Positions 23,586 through 33,194 of a stretch of 64,000 nt of DNA are shown here, one piece after another. The notes under the pieces were generated by a model. That model had not been told where the DNA came from. It was given only the letters and a program-made list of their open reading frames with translations, and made no database searches. Each line of letters opens with the position of its first letter. Position 1 is the stretch's first letter. The DNA comes from Pyronema omphalodes (taxonomy: Eukaryota; Ascomycota; Pezizomycetes; Pezizales; Pyronemataceae): contig JAJJXM010000063.1 of assembly GCA_024516155.1 (NCBI GenBank), forward strand, positions 248,001-312,000, written 5' to 3'. Both the position numbers and the translations under genes were made by a program.

Positions 23586-24857
23586 ACTTGATCTAGCCCG
23601 GGGAGGTGTGGGTTCGGATCATGGTTTGAGCTGTGGTTGTTGTTTCGGTGGAATATTTTATTTTGGGCTGAAGGGAGTGCATGATGTAAACTAAAATGAG
23701 GGGAAGATATAATTGCGATTTTAAACATTTTTTGATGTTTGACAATGGCTAAACCTGGCAACGTGCCGCCAGTGTACTGTGATTTTCATTTTAATTTTGG
23801 GGTTGATGTTGATGTCGATGTTGATTTGAATTCGAATCCGATTATGATTATAATTATGACTATGATGATGACATTGATTACAGTCATAACCCAGTCTACA
23901 ACAAAAACAAAAGGCATAGAATTCAGCTAACCACATAACGAAACTTATCACAGTCACTATCCATCCTAACTACAGTGTACTATATCCCGCAGTTGAGCAG
24001 TTAAATCATTGAATCGTTGAATCGTCCATGCCGTGGACGCAGTGGCAGTAGTTTAAGCAATTTAAGCAATTTAAGCAATTTCAGCAGCTTAGCAGTTTAT
24101 ATACCCCCACCTCAAGCAAAACAACAGTCATCATAGCTCATATGAAAGATTATTTGAAAAGGATTGTCTGCCTTAAATGTAGCGATGGCTTCTACTGTTT
24201 TTAGTCTGAGGGGGTACGTGGGTTCGGTTCATGGTTTGTGTGTAGTTTTTGTTTTGTCCTCTGTCTCTAAGATGGTAAACTGGGAGTTTTATTTTCATTT
24301 TTTCTAGATCTCGTGAAGTTGACTGGCGGCGTGCTGGGGGTCTGGCAGTTGAGATATATATCAAGCATGTCAAGTAACCGAGTAAACAACATATTGTCTG
24401 TATGAATAAGCAGCTTGAGCGGAGGGGGTGGTTTATATACAGCCAGCTTAAACCAAATATCAGCTTTCATAGCTCATAGAGGACTTTCAGATTTCAAAGA
24501 TACACCAGTTAAAATGGTAATCTTCGATGGCTTCGATTTTTTACTTGATTTGTACAGAGAGAGCATGGGTTCGGATCATGGTTTGTGCTGTGGTTCTTGT
24601 TTCGGTGAATCGTTTTATTTTGGTTTGACAGAGTGGATGATGTAAACGAAAATCAAAGGGAATAAGAATTGCCAGTTTAGGGTTTCTTTTTTTCGGTTTT
24701 GTTTTCGGGATGTCGTAAACTTTGCAGTTTTCCCGCGGTTTATAATAAAGATCGGTCAGAAAATACATCAATTATACTAACTTCTTAGCAACAGCGAACA
24801 GCCTGTGCTGTTGGGCAGTTGAGGCGGGTTATATATTGCAAGTCAGTACGAATCCAT

Positions 24858-24938
24858 AGCCATTATAGCTCATATCAAGTATCACTAGAATAACGGTCTA
24901 TGTACGTTTATAACGCTTTGCAATGGCTTCGATTTTTT
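24858..24938 (+). ncRNA. Candidate Pol III small RNA, family C representative
   Basis: An 81-nt candidate from AGCCATT to the T6 run at 24933-24938. TATATA is at 24830-24835 (28 bp), TAGCTCATA at 24866-24874, and GGTTCGGATC at 24956-24965. Seven pairs form between AGCCATT and AATGGCT. In the C copies at 17874 and 27444 the 5' arm is AGTCATT, still paired through G.U. Further loci are at 11372, 16158 and 21042. The frame starting ATGGCTTCG reads into TAG, arguing against a coding role. Confidence 0.42.
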
Positions 24939-27900
24939 AGTCCGAGGGGAGCGTGGGTTCGGATCATGGTTTGGGGTTTTTTTCTTTTTGTTTTGGTGGG
25001 ATTCTGGATGCGGGCTTTTTGGTTTCTGGTTCTTGATTCTTGTGGGCGCAATTTGTATGGATGTTTCGAGGAATATGGGAGTATGGAACAAAGATTCATA
25101 TGAGGGGAAACGGTCATTTGGAATTTATTTTTCTTGCTATTCGACAGTTTTTGAGCTCTGCAGCGTTCCGGCTGTCAGGGAAAATGTTTAGTCTGGATAT
25201 ATATCCAACCTTCCGAGAAAATACAACAAAACAACTGTGTTGTTGTTGTTGAGTAGTCGTGACTGTTTATATATCGCCAACGAGAACCAACTATCAGCCA
25301 TCATAGCTCATATCTTTTGCTCTGTCTATGTTCGCAGGAGAGAACCAGGCAAACCAAGCCTGGTTTATGGCTTCACTTTTTTGGTTGATTTGTGCAGGGG
25401 TCCGGGGGTTCGAGTCATCGCTGTGCAATGTTTTTGATAAGTGGTCTATACTCTTTGTTTCCACAGGAGTTAATGATGTACATGGACATTGATATACCTG
25501 GGAATCGTACTTTTGAATTTGGGGCTCTTTCCCGTTCTTTACATATCTAAGGTAGAAGCATCATTTTGCATTTGGGGTTTCTTTTTTTTTTTTTTTTTTG
25601 ACTGCAGCTTTCCGTATTTCGGGGAGACAAGATTAGTGTGGATATATATATATATCAAACATGCTATCTTCTTAGCAATAACGAAGCGGCTGTGTTGTTG
25701 AGTTGTGGAACAGTTGAGGCAGTGGGTGTGGTTTATATACCACCACCTCTAGCAAAACAACAGCCATCATAGCTCATATAAAAGATTATTTAAAATGGAT
25801 TGTTTGTCTTAAGATAAAAATTGCCATGGCTTCTACTTTTTTTAATCCGAGGGGCGCGTGGGTGCGGGGGTTCGGATCATGGTTTGGGTGTGTTTTTTGT
25901 TTTGGTGGAATTTCTGTGTGGTTGTGGAGGAGGTTAATGATGTAAATGTACCTGAGGCGGAATAATGATTTCGAATTCGCTTTCCTTTGTTTGTTCTCAA
26001 GAAGCAGTAGATTTCGTAAAGAGCCGCTAGTCTGGGAATCACGACAAAGATTAGTTTGGATATACATCAAGAAATATCCTAACTTCGAAGCATGAACGAA
26101 CCGGCTGTGTTGTTAGGCAGCTGAGGCAGGTTGTATACTGCAAGTCAATACGAATCCATAGCCATTATAGCTCATATAAAAGAGATCATAACCTCATGAG
26201 CTGAGTAGTGTCGAGTAGTTGGGACAGCTTGAGGCAGTGGTAGTGGTGGTTGGGGTTTACGCAGCTTGAGCAGCTTGATCAGCTTGAGCGGTTTATTCAC
26301 AGCCAACTCAAACCACCTATCAGCCATCATAGCTCATAGAAGACGATCTGATTACAAAGATACACCAGTTAAAATGGTAATCTTCGATGGCTTCGGTTTT
26401 TTACTTGATTTGTACAGATCGGGCATGGGTTCGGATCATGGTTTGGGTTATTTCTTTTGGTGTGGTGGGATTTGTTGCGTAGTTTGAAGAGCGGCTATCA
26501 TGGGGACGTATACGAGGGGAAATAATCATTTCAAATTTGGATTTTTTTCAAGATGCAGTGAATTTTGCAGCTTTCCGCCAGTCTGGTATAAATTTAAGTC
26601 TGGATGTATATGTCCAATACCCTATCTTCGAAGCATCAACGAACCGGCTAGGTTGTTAGGCAGCTGAGGCAGGTTTCATACCGCAAGTTAGCAGGGATTG
26701 ACAGCCATCATAGCTCATATAGGTTGAAAAAGGATAATCTGCCTTAGATAAAAGTTGCGATGGCTTCTACTTTTTTTAGTCCGAGGGGGTGCGTGGGTTT
26801 GGATCCTTGTTTCGGTGTGGTTTTTGTTATGGTGGGATTGGTGGTTGCTGGTTTGAAGGGTGTGGAGGATGTAGATGAAAATGTGGAATAATCGTAATTG
26901 TGAATTTGAGCGTTGTGTTTGTTTTTTCAAGGTGTCGTGAAGTTTGCAGCGTACCGACAAATTATATTACAAACATCCCGAGTCAACAACATACAGTCTG
27001 TCTTGATAAGCAGCCGAGACATCGCAGATGGTTTATATAAAGTCATCTCAAATGGACCGTCAGCCATTGTAGCTCATATATTGATCATTGAGATAAACCA
27101 TTGCCCATGGTGACCTTCCATGGCTTCAATTTTTTACTTGATTTGTACAGAGAGGGCATGGGTTCGGATCATGGTTTGGGTGTGTTTTGTTTTGTTTTGG
27201 TGGAAGTTTTGTGTGGTTGTGGAGGGAGTTAATGATGTAAATGTACCTGAGGCGGAATAAGGATTTCGAATTTGCTTTCCTTTTTTTCTCTGGAAATGTA
27301 GTGAATCTTGCTGCGTTCCGACAATACGCGAGAAAGAGCAGCGAGAATATACATGATATATCCTGACTTCTAAGCAACAGCGAACCTGCTGGGTTGTTGG
27401 CAAGCTGGGGGAGGTTATATACTGCCAGTTGGTGGATAGCAACAGTCATTATAGCTCATATCAAGTATCACTAGAGGAACGGTCTATGTGTGTTTAAGGA
27501 GTTTTTCAATGGCTTCGATTTTTTAGTCCGAGGGGAACGTGGGTTCGGATCATGGTTTGGGTTATGTTTTTGGGGTGGTGGGGTTTGTTATGATGGGATT
27601 TGGGGTTGCTAGTTTTTGGTTTCTGGTTGAAGGGAGTGGAGGATGTAAACAACAATCAAAGGGAATCATAATTTCGAATTTAGGGATTCTTTTTTTTCTT
27701 TTCATTTCCGGGATGTCATGGAGTTGACCGAGTGCTAAAGGTCTGGCAGTTTAGATATATATCAAACATCTCAAGTAACCGAGAAAACAACATACCATCT
27801 TTCTTGATACGCAGTTTGAGCGGAGGGGGTGGTTTATATACAGCCAGCTTAAAGCAAATATCAGCCATCATAGCTCATAGAGTACTGTCTGATTTATATT

Positions 27901-29045
27901 TTACTTGATTTGTACAGGGGGCGTGGATTCGGATCATGGTTTGCTCTGTGGTTGTTATTTCGGTGGAATGTTTTATTGTTGGCTGAAGGGAGTGCATGAT
28001 GTAAAGTAAAATGAGGGGAAATTATAATTGCGATTTTGAACTTCTTTTTGTGTTTGAAGATACGTGCCGCCAGTGTACTGTAATTTTCATTTTGATGTTG
28101 GTGTTGGTGTTGACGTTGATGTTGATTTTGACTCGAATCCGATTATGATTATGATTATGATGATGACATTGATTACAGTTATAACCCAGTCTACAGCAAA
28201 AAAAAAAAGGCATATATTCCAGCTAACCACATAACAAAACTTATCACAGTCACTATCTATTATAACTACAGTGTACTATATCCCGCAGTTGAGCAGTTGA
28301 ATGAATCATTGAATCGTTGAATCGTCCAGGCCATGGACGCAGTGGCAGTAGTTTAAGCAACTTAAGCAATTTAAGCAATTTATGCAGCTTGGCAGTTTAT
28401 ATACCCCCACCTCAAGCAAAACAACAGCCATCATAGCTCATATAAAAGATTATTTAAAAAGGATTGTTTGTCTTAAGACGAAAATTGCCATGGCTTCTTT
28501 AGTCCGAGGGGGTTCGGGGGTTCGGGGGTTCGGATCAGGGTTTCGGGGTGGGTTTTTTTCTTGTGGTGGGATTTGGGGTTTCTGGTTTCTGGTGGGATTT
28601 GTGGTTTTTGGTTTGAAGGGAGCGGTTTGAAAGAGTGGATGACGCAAACTACAATGAGAGGGAATAATAATTTCGAATTTAGGGATCCTTTTTTTTGTTT
28701 TTGTTTCCGGGTTGTCGTGGAGTTGGCTGGCGGCGTGCTGGAGGTCTGGCAGTTTGGATATATATCAGACATCCCAAGTCAATAACACACAGTCTGTCTG
28801 AATAAGCAGTTTGAGCGGAGGGGGTGGTTTATATAAACCCAACTTGAACCAAATATCGGCCACTATAGCTCCTATGGTATTTCATGTACACAGCTCACCG
28901 CCATGGCTGTCGATTTTGGCAGGAGGGACGTGGATGCAAGTCGTGATTTGTGCGGTGTTTCCCTGTGGTACAAAAAAAAGGTGTTTAATCAAACCACACT
29001 TTAAACCACAAAAGGTGTTTAATTCAAACACCCACAAAATTCATT

Positions 29046-29366
29046 TACTAAACACCTCTTTAAACACCTACTAAACACCTTTAAACACCTACTAAACACC
29101 TCTTTAAACACCTACTAAACACCTCTTTAAACACCTACTAAACACCTTTAAACACCTACTAAACACCTCTTTAAACACCTACTAAACACCTTTAAACACC
29201 TACTAAACACCTCTTTAAACACCTACTAAACACCTTTAAACACCGATTTAAACACCGATCCAAACACCTTTAAACACCTTTAAACACCGATCTAAACACC
29301 TACTAAACACCTTTAAACACCGATTTAAACACCTTTAAACACCTTTAAACACCGATTTAAACACCT
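29046..29366. repeat. AAACACC subterminal tandem array
   Basis: Dozens of AAACACC motifs are arranged as TTTAAACACC, TACTAAACACC and GATTTAAACACC variants in a roughly 11-23-bp rhythm inside the left end of the TIR element. Such arrays of short motifs are typical transposase-binding or foldback regions in non-autonomous DNA transposons; that role is inferred. Confidence 0.9.
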
Positions 29367-29843
29367 TGCACAATAGTGGTTTGATCAAGCACCTCAGATA
29401 TTTTTTAAATGTTTTAAATTAATTACTAAACCACTCGCTCATTATATAACATGTCTCTAGCTATTGCCAGGTCCTCTATCTATACATACAGGAACCTCCC
29501 ACCTCCCTCCTCACCCCTCTTACTCCTGCTCCTGCTCTCTGTATAGTACCATTCGCTTTGTGCCTTTTTTAATTGACCCTTACATATGCTGGAATCATGG
29601 ATCGCTTCAATAAATAGACTTAGGTTTTCTGAGCATCCTGTTTGTCTGGTTAGCATTGTAGATATTTGTGGGGTTGGTTTGCAGTACTTGACTCAGCGAG
29701 TATCTAGAAGTTCATATCCCCCCCCCCCCCACCCCTCTCTCCCTTTTGTCTCTCCGGTGGCGTATGGTGTATGAACTAGCAAATTCTGTAGAGGGACAAA
29801 CATTTGACATGAGGAAAAACTTACAGTCAAACAAGACGGAAAG

Positions 29844-30101
29844 ATGGAGGTGGAGAAACAAGTGAATGAAATGGATGAAGAACGAGGAACAACAACGGCA
29901 GAACGAACAGAACATAAGGAAGGGATGCGCACTAAGGCAATATCCACTTCCATCAACAAACATAAGCAGAACACAGCTCTACAGTTTAAAACTGAATGTT
30001 CAGTAGAACACTGCAGGGTGATTTATATGAACCATGGAAAAGCCATCCCTAGGAAGTGGACTGTAGATGTTTATTTGAACATCAGAGGACAGTTCAAATA
30101 A
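29844..30101 (+). CDS. Small ORF inside the TIR element
   Basis: An 85-codon frame from ATG to TAA, hydrophilic and Glu/Lys/Thr-rich. It has no recognisable motif and no similarity to a transposase that I can see. It may be a chance ORF in the unique middle part of the element. Confidence 0.15.
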   Translation: MEVEKQVNEMDEERGTTTAERTEHKEGMRTKAISTSINKHKQNTALQFKTECSVEHCRVIYMNHGKAIPRKWTVDVYLNIRGQFK

Positions 30102-30114
30102 ACCCCGAAGAATA

Positions 30115-30540
30115 AGCGAAGAAGAAGGTGTTTATTTGAACACCCCTAGGGTGTTTAAATAAAGACCGAAGAATAAGCGAAAAAGAAGGTGTTTATTTAA
30201 ACATCCTTAAACACCCCTAGGATGTTTAAATAAACACCGAAGAATAAGCGAAAAAGAAGGTGTTTATTTAAACACCCCTAGGGTGTTTAAATAAACCCCT
30301 CAAAAAAAAAAATCAAGGTAGTTGTTTAACTAAACAACGCTGGGTGGTTTAGCTAAACACCGTAAATGACACTAAACAACTTCGGTGTTTAGGGGTGTTT
30401 AACTAAACACCTTTAAACAACGATGGGTGGTTTAGCTAAACACCTTAAATCAGACTAAACAACTTTGGTGTTTAGGGTGTTTAACTAAACACTTTCGGTG
30501 TTTAGCTAAACCACGAAGGTGTTTGAACTAAACCACTGTC
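30115..30540. repeat. GGTGTTT palindromic subterminal repeats
   Basis: The right-hand counterpart of the AAACACC array. Modules such as GGTGTTTATTTAAACACC and GTGTTTAGCTAAACCAC are themselves near-palindromic, separated by a repeated GAAGAATAAGCGAAAAAGAA spacer. The motif orientation is opposite to that of the left end, making the element a large foldback. Confidence 0.88.
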
Positions 30541-30568
30541 ACTCGTTTTCTTGTACCATAGGGTGTTT

Positions 30569-31790
30569 CTTGGTGTGGAATTTGGAGTTTGTGGTTTGTG
30601 GTTTGTGGTTTGTGGTTTGTGGTTTGTGGTTTGTGGTTTTTGGTTTTTGGTTTGCAGGGAGAATGTAGTGAGGATGGATAGGAGGGGAATTATAATTGCG
30701 TATTTGGTGTTTCTTTCCTTTTGTTTTCCTCGACATGTCGTAAACGTTGCAGCTTTTCCGCGGTCTATAATAAAGATCGGTCAGATGATACATCAATTAC
30801 ACTAACTTCTTAGCAACAGCGAACAGCCTGTGTTGTTAGGAAGCTGAGGCGGGTTATATACTGCAAGTTAGCATGGATCATCAGCTATCCTAACTCACAT
30901 AGAAGCATTACTACAAGAACGTTCTATGTTTAACCTCATAGAGGTAATAATTCAATTACTTCAGTTTTTTGGTCCGGTGGAGCATGGGTTCGCATCCCAG
31001 TTTGTGCGATGTTTTTGTTTTGGTGGAACTTTTGTCTTATTTTGGAGGACATCAATGATGCAAACGAACAGGAGGCGGAATTATAATTGCGAATTTGCTT
31101 TCCTTTTTCCTCTGGAGATGCAGTGAATCTTGCTGCGTTCCGACAATACGCGAGAAAGATCAGCGAGAAAATACATGATTGTCCTGACTTCTAGGCAGCA
31201 ACTAACCAGCTGGGTTGTTGGGAAGCCAGAGCAGATCATTTACTTCAGGTTAGCCCGGACTAACAGCCATCATAGCTCATATAAAATACGTTTTGGCAAA
31301 TGATTGTAATTGTAGTTTGGCATGGCTTCAAACTTTTGGTCCGGAGAAGCGTGGGTTCGGATTATGGTTTGGGTGGATTTTCTGTGGTGGGATTTGTGAT
31401 GTAGATGGATATGAGGGGGAATCGCATTTTGGATTATTCTTTTGTGTGCTCGAAAATGACTAAACCTGGCAGCTTACTGAAGGACCCGGATAGATTTCAG
31501 TCTGGATATATATATCAAGAAATATCCTAACTTTGAAGCATCAACGAACTGTCTGGATCGTTAGGAAGCTGATGGATGCTATATTCCGCAAGTCAGTGAT
31601 GATTGATTGCCATCATAGCTCATATAAAATGTTTATCTAAAAAAAAAGTGCACATCGGCAAAACTCATTGGGGAACGACTTCAATGTTTTGGTTCGAGGG
31701 GTGCGTGGCTTCATATGATGTTTCGACGCATGGTTCGAAGCATGGTTTGTACTGGTTCTTGTGATTCTGGTTTTTGGTTTGAAGGGGGGA
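30569..31790 (+). repeat. Pol III-like cassette array, block 3 (3 loci, right edge)
   Basis: After the TIR element the interrupted cassette resumes, with a (GTTTGTG)n stretch at 30587-30656. Three more loci follow, with AGCCAT-type starts at 30883 (G-like), 31265 and 31608. They are increasingly degenerate: the terminal stem is lost at 30883 and 31608, and the T run is only four long at 31265. The array fades out near 31780. TATATA lies 28 bp upstream at 30883 (30855-30860). Confidence 0.8.
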
Positions 31791-31895
31791 TCACTCGCAC
31801 ATGGTATTACAGTTGAACTTGAACGCCACCAATCACCCCACCTCATTCGTCCTCGTGACTCGATTAAAATTTCATACTCCTCTACCGCCATCCGG
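31791..31895. other. Array/LINE boundary, left target-site copy
   Basis: About 100 bp of non-array sequence ending in TCTACCGCCATCCGG (31881-31895). The same 15 bp recur at 52505-52519 after the LINE tail, so this is the left target-site copy and the DNA just before it is pre-insertion host sequence. Confidence 0.75.
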
Positions 31896-32013
31896 GTACA
31901 CGCCACTGCAACGCTAATAAAACACCACGTTTTTCGCTTAATTATCCTAATCGGGAAGTCGGAGACAACTCTCACGGCTTCACGAATACCACCCTCCGAG
32001 GCCCGTGGCTCCC

Positions 32014-32653
32014 ATGAAGCCTCCCCCCCCTCCGCGGTTCGGCCTCACCTCCGATATGCGCATGTTCGGTGGCAGCAACTCATCCCGAGTCTCCACGCCT
32101 GCCCCTGCCGCCGAAGACAACGTGCTTGGGTCCCCCGTACCCGGCACCCCCACGCGTCCCAGCAAAGACTCCCCCTCCGCTGCCCCAGGATCAGGTTGGT
32201 CCTCGGGGAGCTCCCTTTCTTCGTGCCCCAGCACGGTGAAGAAACGCGCACACGTTGCGGCCTTCGGGTCGCTCGTGCAAAGCGAACTCCGTTCCGCCCC
32301 CGCGGTAGGCTCCCAGGCGTCTCCTCATGTTAGCGTGTCCCTGATGGACAAGCTGTCGCAGCGCCTCGCTGCTGCGGAGGAACGCTTGAAGGCTCTGGAG
32401 GAGCAATTACGTCTCCAGGAAGCCCGCCTGTGCTCGTGCCCACAGGCAAACCCCGCGACGTCGACCCAGTCTCCCGCCCTTCGCCAGCCCCACCTTGCTG
32501 GCACCCAGCAGTCTGATCAGGCAGAGAAAACCAGAACTACCGCAGTTGTCGTCGGCATGCCCAGGGCTGCCCCCATACTCTCCTTCCCCGCCCTCCCGCG
32601 TGCGTCCAAGCTCACCGCGGCCCAGTCCTACGCTGCAAAGCTCCGTAGCAACC
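32014..32653 (+). pseudogene. LINE ORF1, N-terminal part
   Basis: The frame from ATG 32014 is Pro/Ser/Ala-rich (MKPPPPPRFG), with a Leu/Glu coiled coil (LAAAEERLKALEEQLRLQEA) near residues 110-130. It is cut at codon AAC-C by the Gypsy-1 LTR; the apparent continuation after 32654 is LTR sequence. The ORF resumes at 39057. The N-terminal frame and the downstream frame differ by one phase across a C-rich run (about 39080-39092), suggesting an indel there. As in related LINEs, the coiled coil probably multimerises the ORF1 protein. Confidence 0.75.
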
Positions 32654-33183
32654 TGTCAGGGAACTAGGAACGGACGTTCAAAGAACAGACTGAACACTAC
32701 CGGCAAGGGGGACTAGGCGGGTTCCAGGACGGGGAATCGGAAAGACAAGGACCGAAGTGCACGGCAGACGGACGGCACACGAAACAGGGACAGGGACAAG
32801 GACAAGAATGACGTGGGACTGGAAGGAGAAGTCTTCATTAAGGACAAGGGAAAGACACAAGACGTTCGATGGAGAACTCGACAACGGGGAGGCAAGCCTC
32901 CTTATGTACAAAGGGGCGGCCAGCACTCTTGCTGGGCCGTCATCCAAAATCGCTACATGAAAGCTTCCGTTCTCCATCAATTCACCTGCGACGCCACAGC
33001 GCTCCAGCTCATGGTACGTCATCCATCATCAATCAGTCTATCAACCACAACGGCACGGCACACACAACAACACAACGACAACACAACACAACACGGCAAG
33101 ACAACGGCACGATGTCGACAACAACAACGACAACATAATGATGACGCAACAACACAACGGCTCGTCAGCCGTGTGCCGTGACA
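32654..33183 (-). repeat. Gypsy-1 3' LTR
   Basis: Read on the element's strand it begins TGTCACGGCACACGG and ends GTTCCCTGACA. It contains CAACA-rich simple sequence. It is 530 bp, the same length as its partner at 38527. Confidence 0.95.
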
Positions 33184-33194
33184 GTACCCCCCCG

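Larger units (their letters stand above)
15250..28960 (+). repeat. Pol III-like cassette array, block 2 (33 loci)
   Basis: The core of the array, spaced on average about 420 bp, all plus strand. AGCCAT-element starts with family letters: 15306D, 15778A, 16158C, 16590D, 17057A, 17477F, 17874C, 18313D, 18803A, 19211E, 19638B, 20056F, 20675A, 21042C, 21484D, 21949A, 22388E, 22770G, 23122H, 23512E, 24126A, 24462B, 24858C, 25296D, 25762A, 26160 (truncated), 26322B, 26703A, 27062E, 27444C, 27863B (truncated), 28426A, 28858 (split by an insertion). Shared parts in order: TTTATATAC, a 28-bp gap, AGCCAT, TAGCTCATA, variable interior, ATGGCTTC, T5-6, GGTTCGGATCATGG, a G/T-rich stretch, GGAGTGGATGATGTAAAC, a poly-T tract, then GGATATATATCAAACATCC. 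Divergence between copies is visible by eye. Copy number is exact only for loci retaining a recognisable A-box-like motif. Confidence 0.92.
28961..30563. mobile_element. 1.6-kb non-autonomous TIR element inserted in a cassette
   Basis: The ends CCCTGTGGTACAA (28961) and TTGTACCATAGGG (to 30563) are inverted, with one mismatch over 13 bp. They are flanked by TGTTT on both sides (28956-28960 and 30564-30568), possibly extendable to GGTGTTT because of microhomology. Removing the element rejoins a cassette (start 28858) to the GTTTGTGCGRTGTTTYTTG-type sequence seen after other B-box sites, which supports a real insertion. Subterminal regions are packed with AAACACC repeats on the left and GGTGTTT repeats on the right. 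No transposase is present. The superfamily is uncertain. Confidence 0.75.

Noticed and set aside
15778..28600. Conserved peptides starting at ATGGCTTC (MAS-x-F) in each cassette
   Set aside because: Families C and F hit TAG within a few codons and frames are not conserved beyond the shared nucleotide motif, so nucleotide-level conservation explains it.
15250..28960. Regular repeats as a CRISPR array
   Set aside because: The genome is fungal, units are about 420 bp and internally diverged, the non-repeated parts recur in families, and no cas-like genes are present.
10504..31700. Cassettes as genuine tRNA genes (A and B boxes present)
   Set aside because: No cloverleaf forms: the 5' arm pairs with ATGGCT before the B box rather than with sequence after a T arm, a T6 run separates the two boxes, and the box spacing of about 90-100 bp has no matching anticodon stem.
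28900..31790. Telomere or centromere repeat
   Set aside because: No TTAGGG-type repeats, and no known centromere satellite can be recognised; AAACACC is confined to one inserted element.
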